Shown here one piece after another: positions 19,601 to 28,044 of a stretch of DNA of 64,000 bases. The position numbers were made by a program, and so were the translations under genes. Position 1 is the stretch's first letter; every line of letters starts with the position of its first letter. The DNA is from a virus. The notes beneath the pieces are model-generated. The model did no database searches and had not been told where the DNA came from. It was given only the letters and a program-made list of their open reading frames with translations. Location: IMG/VR virus record IMGVR_UViG_3300025418_001265, positions 32,980-96,979 of that record. One strand, written 5' to 3'.

Positions 19601-19919
19601 CTGTAAAGCCGCTAAAACCACTGATACCTGTAAAACCTGAAATACCAGTGTAACCAGAAATACCTGTAAAGCCGGAGTAGCCAGAAATACCACTGAAGCC
19701 ACTATAACCACTAATACCTGTAAAACCTGAAATACCAGTGTAACCGCTAATACCTGTATAACCACTTATACCAGAGGCACCGGTAAAGCCTGAATAGCCG
19801 GATATACCGGTTGCGCCAGAATAACCTGATATACCGGACGCACCGGAAAACCCGACGCCGCTATAACCAGAAAAACCTGATTGACCTCTTATTGCTTGGT
19901 AGACGAAGGAATTTGCCAT
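16689..19919 (-). CDS. Giant collagen-like fibre rich in aromatic triplets
   Basis: A 1076-residue protein. The leader is MANSFVYQAIRGQSGFSG. Residues about 10-355 and 540-858 are almost pure triplets of the form G-I-S, G-F-S/T and G-Y-S/T, with virtually no Pro and few charges. Between them (about 360-536) lies a beta-sandwich-like domain that resembles the corresponding domain in the 19977-24056 fibre. The C-terminal 215 residues hold a FSAGQVVRLDNGSSGWFLA module and a tip (FVTIKDESGAAK) of the kind found at phage fibre ends. There is no S74 domain. It may be a long fibre shaft whose folding is aided by other factors. Confidence 0.8.
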   Translation of the reverse strand: MANSFVYQAIRGQSGFSGYSGVGFSGASGISGYSGATGISGYSGFTGASGISGYTGISGYTGISGFTGISGYSGFSGISGYSGFTGISGYTGISGFTGISGFSGFTGISGYSGTSGISGYSGFSGISGYSGFTGYSGFTGISGYTGISGFTGISGWSGISGYTGISGFSGFTGISGYSGFSGISGYSGFSGISGFTGISGFTGISGFTGISGYSGFSGISGFSGFTGISGYSGFTGISGYTGISGFTGISGYSGFTGISGFTGISGYSGFTGISGFTGISGYSGFTGISGYTGISGYTGISGYSGFTGISGYTGFSGFTGISGYSGFTGISGFTGISGFSGISGYTGYSGVSGPTGASIYGRTYYLQEVTSDQNPTVFEVMSLVPGGGGTTVNDDQLALNSTTAGPGSPSAFGWYLTPIGEPGLVEIPAGLWEFDFYRNVSASAANFVISVYSYSMATSATSAFILSADSGPVTDTVSTLQKLGYVTSTITKLSATDRILLQVAAYTTSTTTLTAAFQYNGSSVYSALRTPIGQGVSGTSGYSGYGASGYSGISGFTGISGYSGFSGISGFTGISGYSGYTGISGYTGISGFTGISGYSGFTGISGYTGISGYSGFTGISGYTGISGFTGISGYSGFSGISGYSGFTGISGFTGISGYSGFSGISGFTGISGYSGFSGISGFTGISGWSGYSGYTGISGFTGISGYSGYTGISGFTGISGYTGFSGFTGISGYSGFSGISGYTGISGFTGISGYTGISGFTGISGFSGISGWSGISGYTGFSGISGYTGISGFTGISGYSGFTGISGYTGISGFTGISGYSGFTGISGYSGFTGISGFSGISGYTGFSGTSGATTNISSQVITYTNSFSAGQVVRLDNGSSGWFLAIADNVTDAEATGVVQSASAAAFQIIYMGLITGLQSLTPGECYFLSPTVAGAVTSTPPSAFGTVSKPIMRAITSTTAVVVNERGYLNSDNSQIVYPNVQGARVVSTTPYVVQSTDEYIGVNVAGAATIYLPALPSTGLFVTIKDESGAAKTNNITLSGAGVTIDGQATYVLNYNYEAVTLVYSASNNWFII
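17360..18290 (-). repeat. G-[I/F/Y]-[S/T] collagen-like coding array, distal
   Basis: About 310 codons of 9-base triplet repeats, often grouped as 18-base units (GGT-ATT-TCT-GGT-TAC-TCT type), in the second shaft of the 16689-19919 fibre. Nearly all Gly codons read here are GGT or GGC. There is high internal sequence identity and no interruption of the frame. Confidence 0.8.
18860..19880 (-). repeat. G-[I/F/Y]-[S/T] collagen-like coding array, proximal
   Basis: About 340 codons of the same triplet pattern in the first shaft of the 16689-19919 fibre, including two GWSGISG-type irregularities. It is similar enough to the distal array (17360-18290) to recombine with it, which could delete the domain between them. 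Confidence 0.8.
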
Positions 19920-19941
19920 AGTAGTATTTCTTTATTGTTAA

Positions 19942-19949
19942 TATTTATA
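19942..19949 (-). promoter_or_regulatory. T4-type late promoter TATAAATA
   Basis: An exact T4 late box on the minus strand, 23 bases before the ATG of the giant fibre at 16689-19919. The leader contains ATACTACTATGGC, shared with other fibre and sheath starts. Confidence 0.65.
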
Positions 19950-19976
19950 TTTCTTTACGCATTTTTGAGTGTGTTA

Positions 19977-22900
19977 TTAAACTAAATTCCACACACCATT
20001 AATGTATATTACTGAAACCGTTTCAAACGGAGATGTAATTTGATCAAAAGTAGCACCGTCAATTAAATCCGGCGGGGTAGCGGATATTGTTATCGCAAAC
20101 GTTGTATTATTAGCGTATCCAAGCATATCTTTAATTGTAAACGTCTTGCCTGGAGTACCGACTGGCAATACAACTGTTGAAGTACCACTATACCTTACAC
20201 CAATAAAGTAATCTTGTGCAGAGGCAGCATAATAATTGTTTGTTATTTGAACTGCTGGCACTGTTGAGTTTAGAGCAGAATCGCTCGTGTTTAATATACC
20301 TCGTTCATTAACAACCACACCAACGTTTGAAGTAATGGCACGCATTACTGGTTTGGATACTGTTCCAAACGCACTTGGAGAATATGTCGCTAAGGCACCT
20401 GCAACAACTTCACTTAAGAAATAACATTCGCCTGGATTTAATGTAACGGTATTATCAAATGTAATTAAACCATTATATACTACGTAAAAGTTGTAAGGTG
20501 TAGCAGATTGTACAATACCGGTTGCTTCGGCATTAACAACATTATTAGCCTGAGCTAAGAACCAGCCGCTTGAACCATTATCAAGTCTTACTACCTGGCC
20601 AGCACTAAAAGTATTGCTATATGTTATTAGTTGACTGGAAATATTAACAGGTGAACCACTATAACCGCTAAAGCCAGAATAGCCTGACCAACCAGATTCA
20701 CCGGAATAACCTACAGCACCGCTAAAGCCAGAATAGCCTGACCAACCGCTTATACCGCTGTAGCCATCTAAACCGCTATAACCAGAAATACCGGAAGCAC
20801 CTGAAAAACCGCTATAGCCAGAATAACCTGTTATACCGCTAAAACCAGAAGTGCCTGAGGTACCACTAAAACCAGAGGTACCGGAGTCGCCTTTTACTTG
20901 GCCAACATTAGTCCAAACACCGCCTGCATATACCCATAAATCACCAGATGTTTCATCGATAACCCCGTTACCGTCAACTGCTAAAGGGAAAGCTGCACTT
21001 AATGTTACTTGTGGGTCGTTAGGCGGGTTAACATATGCATTAGGTACTGTACCAATAATAGTAACTGAGGAACCATTAACACCTGAATAACCAGATATAC
21101 CTACGTCGCCTTGTGCACCTTGCGCGCCGACATCTCCCTGTGCGCCTTGAGCGCCCTGGAAGCCTTGATCTCCTTGCGCACCTTGTGGACCAATGTCACC
21201 TTGGAAGCCTTGTGGACCAAAATCTCCCTGAGCGCCTTGTGGTCCGAAATCGCCTTGTGCACCTTGATAACCTTGAAAACCTTGAGGTCCTGTGTCACCT
21301 TGCGCGCCTTGAGGTCCTACATCGCCTTGGGAACCTTGTGCACCTCGTGGACCGAAACCTGAATAACCAGATACACCGGAACCACTAAAACCACTATAAC
21401 CAGATGTACCTGTAAAACCGCTATAACCAGAAATACCAGAATCTCCACTAAAGCCTGAAATGCCGCTAAAGCCGGAATAACCTGACTCACCGGAATAACC
21501 GCTTATACCAGAATAACCACTATAGCCGGAAATGCCACTATTGCCAGACCAGCCCGATATACCAGAATAACCAGATACACCAGTATAACCGCTTATACCT
21601 GAAAAACCAGATATACCACTATAACCAGAGTAACCAGAAATACCTGAATAACCGCTAGCGCCTGTATAACCGCTTATACCAGTATAACCGCTGTAGCCTG
21701 AAATACCAGACCAGCCAGATTCACCACTAAAGCCTGAATAACCGCTTAAACCAGAATAACCTGATATACCACTAAAGCCAGAGTAGCCCGATGTACCAGT
21801 AAAACCTGAATAGCCCGAAATACCGCTAAAGCCTGATATACCACTTGCACCACTGTAACCCGAGATACCAGAAAAACCGCTATAACCAGAAATACCTGTA
21901 AAGCCTGATACACCGCTAAAGCCAGAATAGCCCGATGTACCAGTAAAGCCTGAATAACCGCTTATACCTGTATAACCACTAATACCAGAGAAACCTGAAA
22001 TACCGGTATAGCCGCTTATGCCGCTAGCACCGGAATAGCCTGAAGTACCTTGTGCACCAGACCAACCAGAGGTACCAGAGTCACCTTTTATTTGACCAAC
22101 ATCAGTCCAAGTTGTGCCGCTATATACCCATAAATTACCAGTAGTTTCGTCTATAACACCATTACCAGCTACTGCACCAGGAAATGCTGCATTTAAAGTA
22201 GCTTGTGGGTTACCGCCAACAGTTGGTACCGTACCAATAATAGTAACTGAAGTACCGTTTTTACCAGAGTAACCTGATGTACCTACATAACCACTATAAC
22301 CAGAAATACCTGTAAAACCACTTATACCACTAAAACCAGATATACCGGTGTAGCCTGAAATACCACTAAAGCCGCTATAACCTGAAATACCAGTATAACC
22401 ACTTATACCGCTGAAACCAGATATACCTGTATAACCGCTAATGCCTGTAAAGCCTGAGTAACCAGATGTACCAGAATAACCTGATATACCAGTATAACCA
22501 GATGTACCCGTAAAGCCTGAATAACCGCTTATACCAGTAAAACCGCTAATGCCACTAAAACCAGATATACCACTAAAGCCAGAGTAACCAGAAATACCAC
22601 TAAAGCCAGATATACCACTATAGCCGGTGTAACCACTAATACCGGTGTAACCGCTCGCACCAGAGTAACCGCTAATACCAGTGAAGCCGGAATAACCACT
22701 AAAGCCTGAATAACCTGAAGTACCTGTAAAACCACTATAACCGGAAATACCAGAATCTCCACTAAAGCCGCTAATACCTGAGAAACCAGAATAGCTACTA
22801 TAACCGGAATAACCACTTATACCGCTAAAACCAGAAGCACCGGAATAGCCAGATACACCAGAACCACTAAAACCGGAATAACCTGAAATACCGCTATAAC

Positions 22901-24056
22901 CTATATAACCAGAGTAACCACTAAAACCTGTGAAACCGCTAATACCAGAATAACCAATTGGACCGCTATAACCTGAAATACCAGAGAAACCAGAATAACC
23001 AGAAGTACCTATACCACTGAAACCAGAATAACCTGAAGTACCAGAAGCACCGTCTTTACCAAAAGGTAGGTTAGTTACTATTCTACTATAGTGCTCGGTA
23101 CCGAGATAATAATATGCAACGTTTACACCACCACCAGCATTCGGATCAGACATATCAGTTGTCTGAGCATAAATGTCAATCTTAATTCTATCGTTAACAT
23201 CTAATGGTATAGGTTCACTAATATAATACTGTGTTCTACTAAACAGTATTTGTGCACCATAGGTTCTAGTTAATGGATCGCTAGTTACCGAAAATAATTG
23301 AGTAGCTGTAACATTATCAGCAGACAATTTGCTTACTACATATGTTAAATATGTATTTGCTGAAGCGCCTGGACCATAACAGCTATAATACGAATCAAAG
23401 TACCAACTACCTGAGTCAATTAATGACCTACCAGGAAAACCAGAAAGGGTAATTGTTTTGGTAATTGGTACTGGGTTTAATGGCTGATTAAAAAACCCTG
23501 AATCGTCTTCTGTTTCGTCTCCTATTTCTCCAGTAGGTTCAGAAAGTACTACATAACCAGGAAATTCAGAAGGTATATTAGTAGGGTAAAGAACTAAACC
23601 GATAACCGATTGACCAGAATAACCAGACTCCCCACTATAACCAGATAAACCAGAATCCCCACTAAAACCGCTTATACCTGACGCGCCAGATGTACCGCTA
23701 AAACCAGAATAACCAGAAATACCTGTATCGCCGGAATAACCACTAATGCCGCTAAAACCAGATTGACCATCAATACCAGAATAACCAGAATAACCTGAAG
23801 CAGCTGCAATACCAGGTAAACCAGAGTAACCAGACATACCGGTTGCACCACTATAACCAGATTGTCCTTGAGGGCCTACATCACCTTGCGCACCTTGAGG
23901 TCCTTGAGCGGATACAGCAGAAACTGCAACTGAATACGTAGAAAATGTACCGTCTGGGTTTTGTTGTTCAAGAAACAGCAGATCCTGAGGAAGTATCACG
24001 CCTGCTGCTGACAGCTCGTGTGGATAGACTATTGACGGGTAACTAGTATCAGCCAT
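19977..24056 (-). CDS. Largest collagen-like fibre, modular
   Basis: A 1359-residue protein. Residues 1-50 look like a dedicated virion anchor (MADTSYPSIVYPHELSAAGV). Five collagen-like shafts follow, separated by folded modules: a beta-sandwich at about 148-333, and two copies of the TSVTIIGTVP...LWVY...KGDSGTSG module at about 598-657 and 995-1055. A GAQGD segment lies at about 895-990. The C-terminal 225 residues match the C-terminus of the 16689-19919 fibre (FSAGQVVRLDNGSSGWFLA, then a FTIKDMLG tip). There is no S74 domain. It is the likely main long tail fibre. The repeated modules show that it grew by internal duplication. Confidence 0.8.
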   Translation of the reverse strand: MADTSYPSIVYPHELSAAGVILPQDLLFLEQQNPDGTFSTYSVAVSAVSAQGPQGAQGDVGPQGQSGYSGATGMSGYSGLPGIAAASGYSGYSGIDGQSGFSGISGYSGDTGISGYSGFSGTSGASGISGFSGDSGLSGYSGESGYSGQSVIGLVLYPTNIPSEFPGYVVLSEPTGEIGDETEDDSGFFNQPLNPVPITKTITLSGFPGRSLIDSGSWYFDSYYSCYGPGASANTYLTYVVSKLSADNVTATQLFSVTSDPLTRTYGAQILFSRTQYYISEPIPLDVNDRIKIDIYAQTTDMSDPNAGGGVNVAYYYLGTEHYSRIVTNLPFGKDGASGTSGYSGFSGIGTSGYSGFSGISGYSGPIGYSGISGFTGFSGYSGYIGYSGISGYSGFSGSGVSGYSGASGFSGISGYSGYSSYSGFSGISGFSGDSGISGYSGFTGTSGYSGFSGYSGFTGISGYSGASGYTGISGYTGYSGISGFSGISGYSGFSGISGFSGISGFTGISGYSGFTGTSGYTGISGYSGTSGYSGFTGISGYTGISGFSGISGYTGISGYSGFSGISGYTGISGFSGISGFTGISGYSGYVGTSGYSGKNGTSVTIIGTVPTVGGNPQATLNAAFPGAVAGNGVIDETTGNLWVYSGTTWTDVGQIKGDSGTSGWSGAQGTSGYSGASGISGYTGISGFSGISGYTGISGYSGFTGTSGYSGFSGVSGFTGISGYSGFSGISGYSGASGISGFSGISGYSGFTGTSGYSGFSGISGYSGLSGYSGFSGESGWSGISGYSGYTGISGYTGASGYSGISGYSGYSGISGFSGISGYTGVSGYSGISGWSGNSGISGYSGYSGISGYSGESGYSGFSGISGFSGDSGISGYSGFTGTSGYSGFSGSGVSGYSGFGPRGAQGSQGDVGPQGAQGDTGPQGFQGYQGAQGDFGPQGAQGDFGPQGFQGDIGPQGAQGDQGFQGAQGAQGDVGAQGAQGDVGISGYSGVNGSSVTIIGTVPNAYVNPPNDPQVTLSAAFPLAVDGNGVIDETSGDLWVYAGGVWTNVGQVKGDSGTSGFSGTSGTSGFSGITGYSGYSGFSGASGISGYSGLDGYSGISGWSGYSGFSGAVGYSGESGWSGYSGFSGYSGSPVNISSQLITYSNTFSAGQVVRLDNGSSGWFLAQANNVVNAEATGIVQSATPYNFYVVYNGLITFDNTVTLNPGECYFLSEVVAGALATYSPSAFGTVSKPVMRAITSNVGVVVNERGILNTSDSALNSTVPAVQITNNYYAASAQDYFIGVRYSGTSTVVLPVGTPGKTFTIKDMLGYANNTTFAITISATPPDLIDGATFDQITSPFETVSVIYINGVWNLV
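21365..22070 (-). repeat. Collagen-like coding array in the largest fibre, central
   Basis: About 235 codons of G-Y/F/I/W/E-S triplets between the two copies of the TSVTIIG module. Occasional G-D-S and G-E-S triplets add negative charge. This is repetitive DNA with many near-identical 9- and 18-base units. Confidence 0.75.
22270..23050 (-). repeat. Collagen-like coding array in the largest fibre, proximal
   Basis: About 260 codons of G-[I/F/Y]-[S/T] triplets between the beta-sandwich module and the first TSVTIIG module of the 19977-24056 fibre. Confidence 0.75.
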
Positions 24057-24066
24057 ATTCTATTAC

Positions 24067-25095
24067 TTAGTTGTTAGGGCTGCGAAGTCCGAAATAACCT
24101 AGATTTACTCCATTAGTTTCTGCAGCTAGTGCACTAGCGGTAGGTGTATGCATACCACCACCAGCATATAGATTTACTAAAGTTATATTGCTATCGTAAG
24201 CACCATATACTCCTGTGTCTGGGTTACCGGTTACCCCGCTGTAACCGCTATAACTTAAATATCCAGATAATGGTGCGTTATGATTAGCTGTATAATCGTA
24301 AACATTATTTCTAGTGTATTTGTCAACGTTCTGAAAATAATTCTTTTCGTTTCTATTTTCAATAACTCTAGCATTATTATTACCATTAATTGTAGCAGCA
24401 AGAGGTACTGGGCCGGCAACTTTATTGTCGAATACTTGTTGGCTGAGATTTTCTCTAGGAGATTGTGGTTCGTAGGTATAATCAAAGCGCTTACCTCTTA
24501 CCATCCATATATAATGACCGAGTAATTGATTGTTTTGCCCTGAACCAGATTGATCTACACGTTCTGTTATTTCATATATCTGTCCAGATCTACCGTTTGG
24601 ACGGGTAGTACCATATTCATATAACTCTATAAGATCACCTGCTTTAGGTTCAAATGTATATCTACTTGCAACTGAACTTAATGCAGAACTTGACATAGTA
24701 CTTGTAAATGTTTTAATAGCAACAATAGCTGTAAGATCTGCTGTACCTTGTATACCGAATTTACTTAATATAATACTGTCATTATTAAGAGTTACTGCCA
24801 TTACAATTGGTATGGGTGGTAAATACCCAGCTAAAGGCTGTTCACCATAGAAAAAGTCGTGACCGGAAAGAGTGTATTGATTAACGTAATAATTTACGTT
24901 CATTCCGTATTGGTTTATTTGTTCAGCCCACCAATTATTAAATAGTTGGATTTGACTAGCATTATTTGTAACATCTAAATAACGTATTGGTCCGATCGCG
25001 CACTCATAACCCCCGGGTACGTTTGTACCAACTGGATATGCTGTTCCTGGTGCAATATATGGACCGGTATCTACACAATACTGAGCTATTGACAT
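24067..25095 (-). CDS. gp14-like neck / head-completion protein
   Basis: A protein of 342 residues starting MSIAQYCVDTGPYIAPG. An upstream in-frame extension to 25197 would add a spurious hydrophobic leader and cross the divergent promoter and start of the next gene. Residues about 55-200 follow the pattern of T4 neck protein gp14: YGMNVNYYV, then FYGEQPL, KFGIQG, EPKAGDLIELYEYG, IYEITERV, and a late HYIWMVRGKRFDY. T4 gp14 is 256 residues; this one has an extra C-terminal region with SYSGYSG. It should help form the neck joining head and tail. The identification rests on motif order only. Confidence 0.65.
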   Translation of the reverse strand: MSIAQYCVDTGPYIAPGTAYPVGTNVPGGYECAIGPIRYLDVTNNASQIQLFNNWWAEQINQYGMNVNYYVNQYTLSGHDFFYGEQPLAGYLPPIPIVMAVTLNNDSIILSKFGIQGTADLTAIVAIKTFTSTMSSSALSSVASRYTFEPKAGDLIELYEYGTTRPNGRSGQIYEITERVDQSGSGQNNQLLGHYIWMVRGKRFDYTYEPQSPRENLSQQVFDNKVAGPVPLAATINGNNNARVIENRNEKNYFQNVDKYTRNNVYDYTANHNAPLSGYLSYSGYSGVTGNPDTGVYGAYDSNITLVNLYAGGGMHTPTASALAAETNGVNLGYFGLRSPNN

Positions 25096-25135
25096 AAAAA
25101 TATTTACAATATCTATAGAATTAATCAGCATTATA

Positions 25136-25142
25136 CTAAATA
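25136..25142 (+). promoter_or_regulatory. T4-type late promoter box CTAAATA
   Basis: CTAAATA on the plus strand in the divergent gap between the gp14-like gene and the acidic protein. It ends only 8 bases before the ATG at 25151, so the transcript would have almost no leader. Confidence 0.5.
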
Positions 25143-25150
25143 ATATTACA

Positions 25151-26161
25151 ATGAGTAAGATAAAGAGTTTATCCGAGTTGGGTGATTTGTATGGCACGAT
25201 TCAAGAATCTGCTGTCAACCAGCCTGCAATTGATATGGGCAATAATATGCCTGATATCCTTTTAACAGATGCTACACAATATGTACCAGCTGGAAAAGCC
25301 CCTAAAACAGGTTCTGCTTTCGGTAAAGAAGACGGTATTGAAGAAGTAGCTAAAGGCACGGGTCCAGAAGCTGCGGATAACTTTGATAAGAAACTTGCTA
25401 AAGAAGCTGATCTTACAAAAGCTGGTGAAGCTACAAAGGGTGTAGCTAAAGAAACTAAAAAGGAAACTAAAGAAAAGAGGGAAGCTCTTCCTGATAAAGA
25501 AGAAAAAGTAGAAGAGACTGTAGATTCTGCTTCGAAAACTCCTAAATATAAGAAACAACAATTTATTATGCCTAAATCAAAATTCCAACAATTGTATGAG
25601 GACGCAATGCAAAAAGGTCCTTTCGTTAAAGAAGAAGAAGAAATGGCTCCTATCGCCCCTGCAGCAGATGATACTAGTGCAGAGATCGATGCTGAACCAA
25701 CTGGTACAGAAGAGAAGCCTTTGACCCACGAAGAGATTATCGAAATGCTTGAAAAAGCACTAGAAGCTCTTAAGAAGCACGCTGGTTATGAAGATACCCA
25801 CGGTGGTAAAGACATCAGCGCTGGTGGAGAAGAAGAAACAGCTCATATGGAAGACTCTTCCGAAGAAGAAGAGGAAGAAGAAGAATCAGCAATGGAAGAA
25901 GCTGTTGATGCTGAAGATCTAGGTCACCCACTTGAAGGTGCTAAATCAGAAGAGCTCAAAGATGGTCACAAGATTCATAAAGTCGGTGGTTCAGGTGTAA
26001 CTAAAGTTAAAGGCGCTGCTTCAGAGCAGGGCGCTAACTTTAAGAACGAGCCAGCTCCTAAGAAAGAAAAAGAATCAGCTCATCTTAAAGACGGACATAA
26101 ACTTCACACAGTCGGTAGCTTAAAGCCAACTAAGGGTGAAGAAAATATGTTCACACAATAA
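25151..26161 (+). CDS. Highly acidic, low-complexity virion or scaffold-like protein
   Basis: A 336-residue protein with long Glu/Lys/Ala-rich stretches, including EEEEEEEE near residue 240 and repeated DGHK(I/L)H(K/T)VG motifs near 270 and 320. The first 20 residues (IKSLSELGDLYGTIQE) form an amphipathic helix ending in IQE. That resembles the N-terminal capsid-targeting peptides and the (I/L)xE cleavage sites used by T4-type prohead protease. A middle segment (KKQQFIMPKSKFQQLYEDAM) is probably ordered. It lies alone on the plus strand between the neck gene and gp17, with its own promoter box and terminator. An internal head or core protein is a reasonable guess, not established. Confidence 0.55.
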   Translation: MSKIKSLSELGDLYGTIQESAVNQPAIDMGNNMPDILLTDATQYVPAGKAPKTGSAFGKEDGIEEVAKGTGPEAADNFDKKLAKEADLTKAGEATKGVAKETKKETKEKREALPDKEEKVEETVDSASKTPKYKKQQFIMPKSKFQQLYEDAMQKGPFVKEEEEMAPIAPAADDTSAEIDAEPTGTEEKPLTHEEIIEMLEKALEALKKHAGYEDTHGGKDISAGGEEETAHMEDSSEEEEEEEESAMEEAVDAEDLGHPLEGAKSEELKDGHKIHKVGGSGVTKVKGAASEQGANFKNEPAPKKEKESAHLKDGHKLHTVGSLKPTKGEENMFTQ

Positions 26162-26202
26162 GTTTTTAGGCATAACTTAATTCGGAGTTAAATTCTCCTA
26201 AA

Positions 26203-26226
26203 ACCCGCTGCAAAGCGGGTTTTTTT
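26203..26226. terminator. Intrinsic terminator, possibly bidirectional
   Basis: The stem ACCCGC / GCGGGT with loop TGCAAA is followed by seven T on the plus strand. On the minus strand the same stem is followed by TTTT. It lies between the convergent acidic-protein and gp17 genes and could end both transcripts. Confidence 0.85.
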
Positions 26227-27997
26227 ATCTTAGAAACCTGTTACCTAAGATACTTGGTACGGTTGTACCAGGATAACGCCATCCCTGTTCGTGTAATTCA
26301 TCTAGGTCAGAGTTAACCTGATCATTTGGTTTATTACCAATAAAGACAGGATTGTACGGTACTATGTTTTCTTCTTTTTCTGTACCAAACTTTCTATACA
26401 TTTCAGATGGCTTTGGAAAACTCACTACAAAAGGGTCCCAGTTGTTAGGTAACATTTTTAACGGTCTACCATTAGCATCTTGCTGAGTTACTTCATAGAA
26501 TTGTTCTACTACTTTAGGTTCTAATATAAACATTGCCCATATAAGAGCTTCTACTCTATCGTCCAAATACTTATCTGATTGTTTCTTCCACACCCCGTTA
26601 TCTTGACGTATGTATGTTTTAAATTCGTTTATAGTTTCCTTATCGTATAGTTTAACGCAGCGCAATACGTTCATCCAATAACGAAAATTGGACATTGAAT
26701 TAAACTTACTATTAGTATGAGCGTAAACACCTAAGCGATTATCCTTTTCAGCTTTTTCAGTGAACGAACCCATACTTGGAGTATACTTTACTATATTAGG
26801 ATATTGATGAGTATTAACTAAAGCATCTATAACAGATGCACCGCAATTATTGCGTTCAATTAGCAACGGTGGGTTACCCCATTGACCGGCTATTTCTAAT
26901 AATTTCCCAGCAAAATTAAACGGGTCTAGTTTATTATTAGCATATGTAGCGACCTGTTCTATGTTAGTTAAATCTGTTACATCTACTACCTGTATAACAG
27001 AGTTAGCTCTACCAATACCTTCTCCAACGTCAACACCTATACTATAGAAGTGTCCGTCGATATGATCTTTGTATATTTTAAATGTATTTTCATCATCTAC
27101 AAACACAGGTTCCGGTGCATTAGCAGCGAGTTCATCTAACTGGTCTTTATCGAATATGTTTTCACCAGCCGCTCTAAACTCATTACCATATTCTTGATTA
27201 AAAGCTTCCACAGAACCTAGCGCTCTTGCAGTCATTTCTTTCCATTGTTCATCTCTACCAGGTACCTCCCACCAGTCTACTCTTTCACTATGCCAGCCGT
27301 TTTTATTTGCAACTGCATCTGTGTATGTGTTAAAAAATAAATTGCCTACACCGTTAGGGGTAGATAGCATAAAAATTTTTGATTTTTTAGAAGACGAAAT
27401 AACAGGAAATACCGATTCCCAAAAGTCGTCCATAAACTCTGGTGGAATAAAGGCGGCTTCGTCTATGAGTAGACAATTAATAGACTCACCTCTGGCAGCA
27501 TCAGATGTCGTAGTACTAATACCAATTGAACTACCATTAGCTAGTACTAAGCCTGTTTTAGCATATTCTATTACACCAGGCTTCATATAATTGGGTAACA
27601 TTTCATATGCTAAACGAATACGTTTAAATATATTAATAGCAGTGCCTTCTTTATTAGCAATTAATAGTACTCGAAAATCGTCTTGGAAGCAAACCATCCA
27701 CAAAGCAAATATAGTTAAAATGGTAGTTTTACCAATTTGACGGCTTGCTAACACAACGTTAAATCTATTTTCTACTAGGGCTTTTAATATACGTTTTTGG
27801 TAAGGGTAAAGTTTAATTGGTTGTTTGCCTTCGTCTAGATTAACAATATAAAAGAAACGAGAGAAGTGTAATATAGATTTGCGAGCTCTTTCTAGATCTT
27901 CCACCATTTCTGGTGTCCAGTTAAATTGTGTTTCTGGAACAGGTAAGTTCTTATTACCTAAGTAGAACGTTGTCTGATCTTTTTTTGCCCGTGGCAT
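26225..27997 (-). CDS. 17: Terminase large subunit (packaging ATPase-nuclease)
   Basis: A 590-residue protein of the T4 gp17 family. The N-terminal ATPase has Walker A ASRQIGKTT (residues 84-92), Walker B LLIDE (176-180) and a coupling-motif region (LSTPNGVGN, about 211-219). The C-terminal RNase H-fold nuclease has the first acidic residue in SIGVDVGEG (D323) and later DRVEALIWA. It pumps genomic DNA into the prohead through the portal and cuts the concatemer. It is the only minus-strand gene in the tail block, and diverges from the plus-strand run 28045-45667. ATAAGTATTAGTATG directly precedes the coding region. Confidence 0.95.
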   Translation of the reverse strand: MPRAKKDQTTFYLGNKNLPVPETQFNWTPEMVEDLERARKSILHFSRFFYIVNLDEGKQPIKLYPYQKRILKALVENRFNVVLASRQIGKTTILTIFALWMVCFQDDFRVLLIANKEGTAINIFKRIRLAYEMLPNYMKPGVIEYAKTGLVLANGSSIGISTTTSDAARGESINCLLIDEAAFIPPEFMDDFWESVFPVISSSKKSKIFMLSTPNGVGNLFFNTYTDAVANKNGWHSERVDWWEVPGRDEQWKEMTARALGSVEAFNQEYGNEFRAAGENIFDKDQLDELAANAPEPVFVDDENTFKIYKDHIDGHFYSIGVDVGEGIGRANSVIQVVDVTDLTNIEQVATYANNKLDPFNFAGKLLEIAGQWGNPPLLIERNNCGASVIDALVNTHQYPNIVKYTPSMGSFTEKAEKDNRLGVYAHTNSKFNSMSNFRYWMNVLRCVKLYDKETINEFKTYIRQDNGVWKKQSDKYLDDRVEALIWAMFILEPKVVEQFYEVTQQDANGRPLKMLPNNWDPFVVSFPKPSEMYRKFGTEKEENIVPYNPVFIGNKPNDQVNSDLDELHEQGWRYPGTTVPSILGNRFLR

Positions 27998-28019
27998 ACT
28001 AATACTTATATGGATATTT

Positions 28020-28038
28020 TATAAATCCAATATAAATC
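28020..28038 (+). promoter_or_regulatory. Tandem TATAAATC boxes, late-promoter-like
   Basis: Two copies of TATAAATC (28020-28027 and 28031-28038), 11 bases apart, in the divergent gap upstream of the plus-strand tail operon. Each differs from the T4 late consensus at the last base. The second ends six bases before the ATG at 28045. Confidence 0.45.
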
Positions 28039-28044
28039 ACAGTG

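Noticed and set aside
17360-19880. CRISPR-like regularly spaced repeats
   Set aside because: The repeats are 9- and 18-base coding units with no spacers of constant length and no palindromic repeat. They encode a continuous fibre protein.
25096-25197. N-terminal extension of the gp14-like protein with a hydrophobic helix
   Set aside because: It would cover the divergent promoter box and the start of the plus-strand gene at 25151. The ATG at 25095 gives a normal neck-protein start.
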